From contig NZ_LSEF01000045.1 of the NCBI RefSeq assembly GCF_001641695.1, positions 1 through 32,557 of the forward strand: DNA of 32,557 nt, read 5' to 3'. Below the pieces are notes generated by a model. The model was not told where the DNA came from and did not search any database. It worked only from the letters and a program-made list of their open reading frames with translations. Below, in pieces: positions 16,171-24,700 of this stretch. Position 1 is the first letter of the stretch. Each line of letters starts with the position of its first letter. Source of the DNA: Bradyrhizobium neotropicale. Lineage in GTDB: Bacteria; Pseudomonadota; Alphaproteobacteria; Rhizobiales; Xanthobacteraceae. The position numbers and the translations under genes are program-made.

Positions 16171-16710
16171 ATGACTTTTGACCACGATCTGAAGGCCAGC
16201 GTCCGCACGATCCCCGACTATCCCAAGCCCGGGATCATGTTCCGCGACATCACCACGCTGCTCGCCGACGCGCGCGCCTTCCGCCGCGCAGTCGACCAGC
16301 TCGTGCACCCCTGGGCCGGCAACAAGATCGACAAGGTCGCCGGCATGGAGGCGCGCGGCTTCATCCTCGGCGGCGCGGTAGCGCACCAGCTTTCCGCCGG
16401 CTTCGTGCCGATCCGGAAAAAAGGCAAGCTGCCGCACACCACCGTGCGCATCGCCTATTCGCTGGAGTACGGCATCGACGAGATGGAGATGCATGTCGAT
16501 GCGGTCGCGCCCGGCGAGCGCGTGATCCTGGTCGACGATCTCATTGCCACCGGCGGCACCGCAGAGGGCGCGGTGAAGCTGCTGCGGCAGATCGGCGCCA
16601 ATGTGATCGCCGCCTGCTTCATCATCGACCTGCCCGAGCTCGGCGGCGCCGCCAAGCTGCGCGCCATGGACGTCCCGGTCCGCACCCTGATGACGTTCGA
16701 GGGGCACTAA
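16171..16710 (+). CDS. apt: Adenine phosphoribosyltransferase
   Basis: A 179-residue purine salvage enzyme making AMP from adenine and PRPP in the cytoplasm. The PRPP-binding motif is [13 protein letters not shown] (118-130). Other Apt blocks are [18 protein letters not shown] at the start, [10 protein letters not shown], and [10 protein letters not shown] in the flexible loop. Length is normal for the family. The ATG at 16171 matches the usual N terminus, but only a weak GCGAGA ribosome site precedes it. It lies 115 bp behind trpE(G) with a palindromic repeat between them, so read-through is possible but not certain. Confidence 0.95.
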   Translation: MTFDHDLKASVRTIPDYPKPGIMFRDITTLLADARAFRRAVDQLVHPWAGNKIDKVAGMEARGFILGGAVAHQLSAGFVPIRKKGKLPHTTVRIAYSLEYGIDEMEMHVDAVAPGERVILVDDLIATGGTAEGAVKLLRQIGANVIAACFIIDLPELGGAAKLRAMDVPVRTLMTFEGH

Positions 16711-16754
16711 GCGACCTCGGTTCGGTTGGCTAGTATTGCCCGGGTAAAATAATC

Positions 16755-17423
16755 CTAGGACTGCTGCAGGATCAGGCTGAGCTCGAGCTCGCGGAAGGCG
16801 AGGTAGTTCCGCCGGATCCACTGGTGCAGCTCGGTCGATGTGTCCTTCTCCTGGCGCAAATAGCCGGTGAAGGAGAAGTTCAGCCGGTCGATATAGGTCT
16901 TCAGGAAGCCGGGCAGGGCGGGCAGGCGGAACAGCCGGCCGCCTTCCATCGCAGGCGGCAGCTCGCCGCGCACGACGTATTCGTTGTCCACCGTGATCAG
17001 GTTTATCCGCGGGATCTGTCCGCGCAGCATGTCGTGCGCGCGGGCCGAGACGCGGTCGGTGTCGGCGACGAACAGGATCATGGGCGCGACGTGCCGGCGC
17101 GCGGCCTCCTTCAACAGGCCGATCTCGTCGGTCATCTTGAAGAACTCGTCGAAGGCGTGGAAGCCGAGGTCGATCACCTTGGCGAGGCCGTCATCGACGA
17201 TGACGCGGTCCATGAGCTGCATCTTGCCGTAGGTGTCGACCACGTCGGCGGTCTCGGTGACCCGCGGCAGATAGTCGAGCAGCGACGGTTCCTTCAGATT
17301 GACGTCGAAGGCCGCGACGTCGCCGTTCTTGAGCAGCAGGAATTCGGTCAGCAGACGTGCCAACAGCGTCTTGCCGACCTGCGGGCGGGGCGAGCAGATG
17401 ATGTAGACGGGCGTGGCGGACAT
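16755..17423 (-). CDS. ParA/MinD-like P-loop ATPase with atypical Walker A
   Basis: A 222-residue P-loop protein. The nucleotide loop is SPRPQVGKTLL (11-21), where Lys18 is the phosphate-binding lysine. The signature lysine of ParA/MinD deviant Walker A motifs (KGGxGKT) is Arg13 here, and the two glycines are Pro and Gln. Later blocks AAFDVNLKEPSLLDYLP, VIVDDGLAKVIDLGFHAFDEFF and MILFVADTD fit a SIMIBI-class fold. Its function is unknown. The ATG at 17423 has no strong ribosome site. It lies 60 bp downstream of a canonical ParA-like gene on the same strand and may form a pair with it. There is no parB, minC or type III/IV secretion gene nearby to suggest a task. Confidence 0.72.
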   Translation of the reverse strand: MSATPVYIICSPRPQVGKTLLARLLTEFLLLKNGDVAAFDVNLKEPSLLDYLPRVTETADVVDTYGKMQLMDRVIVDDGLAKVIDLGFHAFDEFFKMTDEIGLLKEAARRHVAPMILFVADTDRVSARAHDMLRGQIPRINLITVDNEYVVRGELPPAMEGGRLFRLPALPGFLKTYIDRLNFSFTGYLRQEKDTSTELHQWIRRNYLAFRELELSLILQQS

Positions 17424-17483
17424 CGACAGCTATATCAGGCTAGACTGGCGCCCAATCCAGCCGCATCCGCAGCTCGCCCGCAA

Positions 17484-18236
17484 CTATTTTTCGCTGCTGC
17501 GGGCCGCGGGCTTGGAGCCGACGATGTCGGTCAGCCGGATGCGGTCGAACTCGCTCCAGACGTTCGCCAGCCAGTGCCGGACATAGCCGCGCAGCACGAA
17601 GGAATAGTTCGCGGCCTCGTCGTTCATCCCCTTGTTGGCGACGAATTTCAGGAACGGAACGGACGAAACTTCGACCTGCTCATAGGCCATTTCGTTGAGC
17701 TTGGGGATGGTCAGCTCGGTCGCGTCCTTGATGCGGTGGAAGTAGGAATTGTAGGTCGACTGGTCCCACTGGAAGAACTGGGTGTCGTTGATGAAGTTCT
17801 TGACCAGGAAATATTTTGCGCCGGTCATGAAGCCCGCGGTCTCGGCGATCTCGTCCAGCGAGGCGATCGAGGGGCCGAGGATGTGGAACACGGCGAAGGT
17901 GATCTGGCCGGCCTTGGCGGCGTCCAGGAAGCCGATGTCGCGCAGCGAGGCCAGTGCCGGCGAGAGCAGGCCGGCGCGGACGTCGATCACAGTCACCGAC
18001 GGGCTCGCCGCATTGAGCGTGTCGAAGATCTTCATCTGGTCGGCCGTCGTCATCATGTCGACGATCTCGGTAATCTCCGGGTGGAAGCGCTTCAGCGTTC
18101 CGCGCGGCGACTCCGTGTCGAACGCGCGCGTCGGCACGTTGTTGGCGGAAAAATAATCGAGCAAGGTGCGCGATACCGTGGTCTTGCCGACCCCGCCCTT
18201 GTCCGCGCCCACCACAACCACTGCCGGCTTTGCCAT
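17484..18236 (-). CDS. ParA/MinD-like ATPase
   Basis: A 250-residue P-loop ATPase with a canonical deviant Walker A, GADKGGVGKTT (10-20), where Lys13 is the signature lysine and Lys18 the phosphate lysine. The switch region includes AFDTESPRGTLKRFHP, and SVTVIDVRAGLLSPAL fits Walker B. Such proteins move or position cargo (DNA, protein clusters, chemoreceptors) through ATP-driven dimerisation. This one is longer than MinD-type cores at the C-terminal end, with an aromatic-rich segment (FFQWDQSTYNSYFHRIKD). GGGGA precedes the ATG at 18236. With the atypical ParA-like gene downstream it makes a two-ATPase unit of unknown role. Confidence 0.8.
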   Translation of the reverse strand: MAKPAVVVVGADKGGVGKTTVSRTLLDYFSANNVPTRAFDTESPRGTLKRFHPEITEIVDMMTTADQMKIFDTLNAASPSVTVIDVRAGLLSPALASLRDIGFLDAAKAGQITFAVFHILGPSIASLDEIAETAGFMTGAKYFLVKNFINDTQFFQWDQSTYNSYFHRIKDATELTIPKLNEMAYEQVEVSSVPFLKFVANKGMNDEAANYSFVLRGYVRHWLANVWSEFDRIRLTDIVGSKPAARSSEK

Positions 18237-18258
18237 TGCTGTCCCCTAACGCGCGCCC

Positions 18259-18281
18259 GCCGATCGCTGGTTGCGATCGGC
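18259..18281. other. 9-bp dyad upstream of the ParA-like gene
   Basis: gccgatcgc and gcgatcggc are separated by five bases, centred about 34 bp upstream of the start codon at 18236. It could be an operator or a 5'-UTR hairpin. Confidence 0.4.
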
Positions 18282-18369
18282 CGGGTCCCAAATCGACTTT
18301 CCAAAGTCTGCTGTTGGGCGCGAACATGGCAGAAACAAGGGAGAATTCAATTCCTTGCCGCTCCAATGC

Positions 18370-18399
18370 GGCAATTCCCGGGGGTTTTTCCCAATTGCC
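18370..18399 (-). terminator. Imperfect hairpin downstream of the M48 protease gene
   Basis: ggcaatt and aattgcc arms, with an inner ggg/ccc and one five-base bulge, lie 37-66 bp after the protease stop. It has no T-run on the minus strand and is only a weak terminator candidate. Confidence 0.25.
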
Positions 18400-18435
18400 A
18401 TGAAACCCGCGACGCTCCCGCAGCAAGTCACGCGC

Positions 18436-19689
18436 TCAATGACGGCCCCAGGGACCCATAGGAGTCCCCGCCGGATTGCCGAGCACGGTTCCGGAGGGGC
18501 TCCGCGCGGGGCCGGCACGATCGGCCGGCTGGCCGGGTTCGTTCCATGGGCCTGTGGGGACGGGCGGCGGGGTGCCCTGCTGGTCGGCTTGGGTCTCGGG
18601 GTCTTGGGTCTCGGGGTTTTGGGCCTCGGGCTCTTCGGCCTCGCCGGCGGGCGTCGGCAGCGGGCCGGGATCATGGCCGCCGGCAAACTTGACCAGGGCG
18701 TCGACCCGGGACTTGACCGAGGGGTGGGTCGCGAACAGGTCGGCAAACCCCTCGCGGGGATTGTCGACGCAGAGCTCCATCACGGCCGAGGTCGCGCCCG
18801 GCAATTCGCCGCGGCCCTCGATCTTGCGCAGCGCCGAGATCATGGCGTCGGGATTTTTCGTCAGCTCCACCGAGCCGGCGTCGGCAAGAAATTCGCGCGA
18901 GCGCGACAGTGCGAGCTTGACCACCTGCGACATCAGCCATGCCACCACGATCAGCACCACCGCGATGATGATGACGATCACCGCGCCGCCGCCGGAGCTC
19001 TTGCTGTCGCTGCTCGAGGAGGATGAGCGCGACGAGGAGGACGACGAGCCCGACGACCACGAGCCGCCCGAGCCGGAACTCCAGTTGAAGCTCGTGAACA
19101 GGCGGAAGAACAACTCGCCGAAGAAGCCGACCACGCCGGCGATGATGACGGCGACGACCATGAGCTGCACGTCGCCGTTCTTGATGTGGGTCAGCTCGTG
19201 CCCCAGCACGGCCTCGATCTCCCGATCGTCCAGCGCTTTCAAGAGGCCCGTGGTGACGGTGACCGCATATTGCCGCGGGTTGAGGCCGGTCGCGAATGCG
19301 TTCAATGCCGGGCTCTCCATGATCTTCAGCTTCGGCATGGTAATGCCGCGCGAGATGCAGAGATTTTCGAGGAGATTGTAGAGCCGCGGTTCCTCCTGCC
19401 GGGTGACGTCGTGGCCGCCAGTCACCGCATCGATCATCGACTGGTGGAAGAAATAGGCGATCACGATCCAGACGACCACCGCGATGGTTGCGACGGGCGA
19501 GGCGACGATCAGATCGTGGAAGGCGCGGCTCAGATAGTAGGCGACGGTTTCGTTACTGTTGATGACGACTTCAGCGACCAGCGCGCCGGCATAGACCAGC
19601 ACGTAGACCAGCATGAACAGGCCGGCGAGCAGCACCATCGAACGAAACTTGTTCGAGGCGATATGCGTGTAGAGACCATACGCGGCCAT
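18436..19689 (-). CDS. M48-family membrane zinc metalloprotease
   Basis: A 417-residue HtpX-like protease. Two membrane helices lie at about 17-42 and 64-82. The zinc motif HELTH is at 164-168 with the third ligand Glu266 in SREFLAD. Two more hydrophobic segments (about 176-196 and 236-257) flank an unusual Ser/Gly-rich insert at 203-235. The last 80 residues are Pro/Glu/Gln-rich and contain a repeated NPETQDPETQ-like unit. Such enzymes degrade misfolded membrane proteins. It is preceded by lemA (after a repeat-filled gap of 171 bp), a neighbour often seen with M48 proteases. The ATG at 19689 has a GGAA site. Confidence 0.9.
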   Translation of the reverse strand: MAAYGLYTHIASNKFRSMVLLAGLFMLVYVLVYAGALVAEVVINSNETVAYYLSRAFHDLIVASPVATIAVVVWIVIAYFFHQSMIDAVTGGHDVTRQEEPRLYNLLENLCISRGITMPKLKIMESPALNAFATGLNPRQYAVTVTTGLLKALDDREIEAVLGHELTHIKNGDVQLMVVAVIIAGVVGFFGELFFRLFTSFNWSSGSGGSWSSGSSSSSSRSSSSSSDSKSSGGGAVIVIIIAVVLIVVAWLMSQVVKLALSRSREFLADAGSVELTKNPDAMISALRKIEGRGELPGATSAVMELCVDNPREGFADLFATHPSVKSRVDALVKFAGGHDPGPLPTPAGEAEEPEAQNPETQDPETQADQQGTPPPVPTGPWNEPGQPADRAGPARSPSGTVLGNPAGTPMGPWGRH

Positions 19690-19709
19690 GGCTGTTTCCG
19701 TTAGCTCCT

Positions 19710-19830
19710 GTCATTCCAGGGTACGCGAACGACGCGAACCCGGAACCTGGAGCTTAGTGTCTCGGTCGTCATTCCGGGTTCGCGTCTTCGACGCGCCCAC
19801 ATTGCGCACTTGCGCAATGTGGAATGATGA
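19710..19830. repeat. Intergenic palindromic repeat between lemA and the M48 gene
   Basis: It contains the pair cgcgaacccgga (19733-19744) and tccgggttcgcg (19773-19784), and a hairpin acattgcgca-ct-tgcgcaatgt (19799-19820). The outer ends gtcattcc and ggaatgat match the type seen at 12096-12223. Confidence 0.7.
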
Positions 19831-19860
19831 AGGTGAGAAAACTCCAGTCGCGCGCGCCAA

Positions 19861-20421
19861 TCAGAACTTCACCTGCGGCGTCGCCTCGACCTCGGTGCGG
19901 CTCGCGCCGAGATCGAAGAAATCCTTGCGCGTGAAGCCGAACATGCCGGCGAACAGCGCGGCGGGCATCTGCTGGATGCCGGTGTTGTATTCCTGGACCG
20001 CATTGTTGAAGAAGCGGCGGCTCGCCGCGATCTTGTTCTCGAGGTCGGAGAGCTCGCTGGCGAGCTGCTGGAAATTGGCATTGGCCTTGAGGTCGGGATA
20101 GGCCTCCGACAGCGCGATCAGCCGGCCGAGCGCGCCGGAGAGCTGGTTCTCGGCCGCGGAGACTTGCGCCGAGCCCTGCGCCGACATCGCCGAGTTGCGC
20201 GCCTTGATGACGTCGTCGAGCGTACCGCGCTCATGCGCGGCGTAGCCCTTCACCGTCTCGACCAGATTCGGGATCAAATCGTGGCGCTGCTTGAGCTGCA
20301 CGTCGATGTCGGCAAAGGCCTGGCTGACGCGCTGGCTCAGCGCCACCAGCCGGTTGTAGGCGCCGAAGGCGAACAGCACGAGGACGACGATAACGCCGAG
20401 AACGATCCAGCCGGTCGACAT
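19861..20421 (-). CDS. lemA: LemA family protein
   Basis: A 186-residue protein with one N-terminal membrane helix (about 5-22, IVLGVIVVLVLFAFGAYN) and a helical rest with the LemA blocks LSQRVSQAFADIDVQLKQRHDLIPNLVETVKGY, LSEAYPDLKANANFQQL, AASRRFFNNAVQEYNTGIQQMP and MFGFTRKDFF. The biochemical role is not settled; it often lies beside M48/HtpX-like proteases and TPM-domain proteins, as it does here. The ATG at 20421 has AGGAG upstream; longer in-frame starts lack support. It is co-directional with the protease gene. Confidence 0.93.
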   Translation of the reverse strand: MSTGWIVLGVIVVLVLFAFGAYNRLVALSQRVSQAFADIDVQLKQRHDLIPNLVETVKGYAAHERGTLDDVIKARNSAMSAQGSAQVSAAENQLSGALGRLIALSEAYPDLKANANFQQLASELSDLENKIAASRRFFNNAVQEYNTGIQQMPAALFAGMFGFTRKDFFDLGASRTEVEATPQVKF

Positions 20422-20566
20422 GGAGAACTCCTGAAGGGGATTAAAGGCGGGCAGGGTAAACCAAAATGGCGCCGGACGGCAGGCCGGCGCGCAAGGGAGG
20501 CAAAGGGAGGTAAGACTTGGTCGGATGTGGACCCATCCGAGTTCAAGGCAAAAGCGCCGAACGGGG

Positions 20567-21544
20567 TTAACTTTCGGACATGACGGCGTCGCCCCAGCGC
20601 CAGCGCCGGGCGTCCGCATAGGCGGCCTTGTCGCGCCGCGAGACCTTTGTCAGTGCGACACCGCCCTCGGTGCAGAGCTTTGCCGTGATCTCGGCCTTGC
20701 CGACATCAGGCGGCGCCAGTATGCGCGAGGCGCGCGCCACGGGCGGTGTGCGGGTCAGGGCGACGTAGATGAACCGCTCGTCCTCGAACGGCACCTCGGC
20801 GCCCTTGATCTGCCGGTGCGCCTGGGAGCGCGGCAGACGCTGGGAGAAATGGCACCAGTCGGGCGCTGTCAGTGGACACGGCTTGTCGTGCGGGCAGGGG
20901 GCCGCGACAGAGCCGCCGGCCGCGATCAGCTGCTGGCGCAACGCGAGGATGCGCGCATAGCCCGCCGGCGTGCCGGGCTCGATCACGATCAGCGCATGGC
21001 GCGCTTTCGCCCACATCGCCTCGGTGAGCGCGCGCTGGTCGCTCTCACCGAGCTCGCCCACGATGTAGCTCGCAATCACGATGTCGGCGGATGAGACCTC
21101 GGCGAGGTTGGTGCCGGCATCGCCGGGCAGATAGCGGCAATCCGCCAGTCGTACGCTGTCGCGGGCGAGCTCGAGCGCGAGCCGGCTCAGCGTCGCGTTG
21201 GCATCGAGCAGGGTGAAGGCTTGCAGTGATGGAAAGGCCTCCGCGGCGGCCCAGCTCGCGGTGCCCGGGCCTGCGCCAACGTCGAGCAGGGTTTCCGGAG
21301 CCAAGTCCGGCGCGATCTCGGTCAGCGCGTTCAGGCTCGCCGCAACCGCGGCATAGGTGGCCGGCATCCGCGCCAGGGCATAGGCGAGCGCATCCGCTTC
21401 GGACTTGATCGTGCCCGAGCCGCCGCCGGCGCGATAGGTGCTGGAGATCTGCGACGACCTCCGCGCCGCATCGGTGCGGGAAAAGCCCTGGAGCTTGCCG
21501 TCGAGCGCGGCCTTGAGTTCGGGGGGAAGCGTCGGTGAAATCAT
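20567..21544 (-). CDS. Rsm22-type SAM methyltransferase-like protein
   Basis: A 325-residue protein of the Rsm22/METTL17 family, linked to small ribosomal subunit assembly. The SAM-binding motif is LLDVGAGPGTASWAA (86-100), with ASYIVGEL as the post-motif block. A cysteine set follows: Cys217 and Cys223 in CPHDKPCPL, Cys231 in DWCHF and Cys291 in LCTEGG. In the mitochondrial relative METTL17 four such cysteines bind a [4Fe-4S] cluster. The C terminus is basic (SRRDKAAYADARRWRWG), good for RNA contact. The ATG at 21544 has GGAAG upstream. It stands alone between repeats, upstream of lemA by 145 bp. Whether it methylates rRNA or only assists assembly is open. Confidence 0.85.
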   Translation of the reverse strand: MISPTLPPELKAALDGKLQGFSRTDAARRSSQISSTYRAGGGSGTIKSEADALAYALARMPATYAAVAASLNALTEIAPDLAPETLLDVGAGPGTASWAAAEAFPSLQAFTLLDANATLSRLALELARDSVRLADCRYLPGDAGTNLAEVSSADIVIASYIVGELGESDQRALTEAMWAKARHALIVIEPGTPAGYARILALRQQLIAAGGSVAAPCPHDKPCPLTAPDWCHFSQRLPRSQAHRQIKGAEVPFEDERFIYVALTRTPPVARASRILAPPDVGKAEITAKLCTEGGVALTKVSRRDKAAYADARRWRWGDAVMSES

Positions 21545-21552
21545 CTTCCATC

Positions 21553-21750
21553 GTCACGCCCCGCGCAGGCGGGGCATCCAGTACTCCGAGAGAGCGGACG
21601 TCGATCGAGGAGCCGCGGCGTACTGGATCATCCGCCCTCGCGGATGATGACGTCAATCCGTGTGGCGCGAGATTCTCAGGCGCGCAATTGCGCACCATAG
21701 TTCTCGCGGAGCCTGTCATCGGGCCGCGCTTCGCGCGGGCCCGGAATGAC
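21553..21750. repeat. Composite intergenic palindromic repeat
   Basis: Two units abut. The first (about 21553-21651) has paired segments catccagtact/tactggatcatcc and gcccc/ggggc near its ends. The second (about 21670-21750) carries gcgcaattgcgca and ends cccggaatgac, like the unit at 12096-12223. They fill the gap between smc and the Rsm22-type gene. Confidence 0.65.
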
Positions 21751-21761
21751 CGTCAAAATCC

Positions 21762-24700
21762 TCACGCCACGTTCTGGTCGAGGATCTCCACCGCCTCTTG
21801 CAGGCTCACAGACACGAGCTGCGAGACGCCGCGCTCGGCCATGGTGACGCCGAACAGCCGGTTCATCCGCGCCATCGTGATCGGATTGTGCGTGATGATG
21901 ATGAAGCGCGTGTCGGTCGAGCCGGTCATCTCGTGCAGGAGGTTGCAGTAGCGCTCGACGTTGTGGTCGTCGAGCGGTGCGTCGACTTCGTCCAGCACGC
22001 AGATCGGCGAGGGGTTGGTGAGGAACACGGCGAAGATCAGCGCCATGGCGGTCAGCGCCTGCTCGCCGCCCGAGAGCAGCGACAGCGTCTGCGGCTTCTT
22101 GCCCGGCGGCTTTGCGATGATCTCGAGGCCGGCCTCCAGCGGGTCGTCGCTCTCGATCAGGTGCAGCGCCGCCTCGCCGCCGCCGAACAGCTCGACGAAG
22201 AGGCGCTTGAAGTGGTTGTTGACGACCTCGAACGAGGTCAGGAGCCGCTCGCGCGCTTCCTTGTTGAGGCTCTGGATGCCCTGGCGGAGACGTTTGATGG
22301 CTTCGACGAGGTCGTCGCGCTCGGTGACGAGGCCGGTGTGCTGGCCCTCGACTTCGCGCAGCTCTTCCTCGGCGCGCAGGTTGACCGCACCCAGGCGCTC
22401 GCGGTCGCGGCGCATCTTTTCGAGATCCTCCTCGATCTCGTGCAGCGGCGGCAGTTCGGCGCCGGGCTCGATCTCGGCAAGGCCCGCGACCGCCTGCGGC
22501 TCGACCTCGAGCATGTCGCGGATTTCGCGCTCGATGTCCTCGAGCCGGCGCCGCGCGCCTTCCATGCGCTCCTCGGCGCGCGCGGTCGCCTCACGCGAGC
22601 TCGACAGCGCCTCGAGCGTCAATTTCGCGACACGATCGGTCTCCGCCATCGCGGTTTCCGCAGTGGCGAGCGCGTCGGCGGCGATGCGACGATCACTCTC
22701 GGCGTATTCGATTTCGGTGATCAGCGCGCTGCGCTTCTCGGCGAACACGGCCGGCGCGTTTTCGAGATCGCTGCGCTCGATCGAGACCTCGGTGATGCGG
22801 GCCTGGATGGTGTCGATGTGGGAGGCCGCGCCCTCCTTGCGGTTCTGCCACTCGGTGCGCTCGGCGAGGATCGCCTGCACGCGGCGGTCGGCGAGCTCGG
22901 CTTCGCGCGCCAGCGCCTGCGCCTCGGCGCGGACCTGGGCCGCCATGCGGCGATGGCCTTCGATGTCGCTGCGGACCGCGGCGAGCTGGGTCTCGGTGTC
23001 CTCGCTCGACGGCAGCTCGGTGATCGCGGCAGCGGCATATTCATGCGCAGCCTCGGCCTCGGCGCGGTCGGCGGCGAGACGGCTGTGTGCTTCCGACAGC
23101 GTCGCCTTGCGCGCGGCGTGACGGCTGATCTCGCGCTCGGCCGTGGCATGGCGCTCGCGTGCGGCGTTCAGCTCGCGCTGCGCGGCGCGCCAGGCTTCGC
23201 GCGAAGCACCTTCGGTGCTGGCGGCCATCTGCAGTTCGGCCTCGGCATTTTCCAGCGCCTGACGTTTGATCTGGGCGTCGATGCGGGCCTGCTCGAGCTC
23301 GTTCTCGATGTCGACGAGACGCGCGCGCTCGGCGAGACGCCGCGCGGCCCCGGTCGGCGCGTGAGCTGCTGCGACAAAGCCGTCCCAGCGCCAGACGTCG
23401 CCTTCGGGCGAGACCAGCCGCTGGCCGGTCTTGAGCTGCGAGACCAGCTCGGCGCCGCGCTCGCGCGGCACCACGCCGATCTGCGCCAGACGGCGCGCCA
23501 GCTCGGCCGGCGCCTGCACGTGGTCGGCGAGCGGAACGACGCCGTCGGGCAGCGCCGGATCGCCTTCGGTGACGCCGGCATTGGTCCAGCGCATCGGCGC
23601 CGACGGATCGACCGGCGCATCGAGATCGTCGCCGAGCGCGGCGCCGATCGCCTTTTCAAAGCCCTTGTCGACGGTGATGCCGTCGATGATCGGCGGCCAC
23701 AGATTCTTGGTCTCGCCGTTGACGATCTTGGAGATCGTGCGCGCCTCGGTCTCAAGCCGTTGCACGCGCTTGTCGGCCTCATTCAGCGGCGAGCGCGAGG
23801 ATTCCAGCGTCTGGCGCGCCGCGACGTGTGAAGCTTCGCTCGCCTGCGCCGCGGCTTCGGAAGCCGCAAGCGTCTGTTCCGCGTTCTCGACCGCCGCGGT
23901 CAGCTCGTCGAGATCGCCGAACCCGCCGGTCTCCGCCGCGAGCTTCTGCTCTTCCGCCGCGACATTCGCGATCTCCTGGTCGAGCCGGGCGAGCTTGTCG
24001 CGGTGCGTGCGGACATTGGCCTCGAGCTGGTTGCGCTTGGCGGTGAGGTCGGCGAGCGAGGTGGTGAGCTCGGAGAAGCGCTGCTCGACTTCGGCGAGCG
24101 TCGCCTCGGCTTCGGAGACGCGCTCGTCGACGCCGGAGCGCTTCTCGACCCGCGATTTGATCTCTTCCTTCAGCTCGGCGTCTTCGGCGTCGAGCCGCTG
24201 CAGCGCGACGTCGGCGTCCATGGTCTGCTGCTGGGCACGGGAGATGTCGCCTTCGAATTGCGCGAGGCGCCGCTCGAGCTCGGCGACGCGCTCCTTGGCC
24301 CGCTCTTCCTCGCGGTCGAGCAGTTCGCGGGCATTGGTCAGCCGCTGCAGCCCGGCTGCGGCGCGCGCTTCCGCGTCGCGCAGCGCCGGCATCTCGGCTG
24401 CGCGGATCGCCTGGATGCGGGCGGCTTCCGCCTGGTGCTGGGTGCGCTCCGCCATCTCGCGGACCGCGAGATCATGGGTATGGCCGGAATCGTTGACCTC
24501 GGCATGGGCGCCGATCCAGCGCAGATGGAACAGCGTGGCCTCGGACTTGCGGACCTTCGCGGCGACCTCGCGATAGCGCACGGCCTGGCGGGCCTGCTTC
24601 TTCAGGCCTTCCATCTGGCCGGAGAGCTGGCCGATCACGTCCTCGACGCGGGTGAGGTTGGTTTCGGCCGCCTTCAGCCGCAGCTCGGCCTCGTGGCGGC

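Noticed and set aside
16824..18461. 545-codon plus-strand frame over the ParA-like genes
   Set aside because: The minus strand encodes two P-loop ATPases with ribosome sites; the plus frame is compositionally odd and has no domain.
18590..18640. Tandem DNA repeat as a separate element
   Set aside because: It is the coding repeat of the M48 protease tail and stays in frame.
21798..23831. Long open frame on the plus strand opposite smc
   Set aside because: It is the antisense of a clear SMC with all ATPase motifs; such long shadows are common in GC-rich DNA and this one shows no domain.
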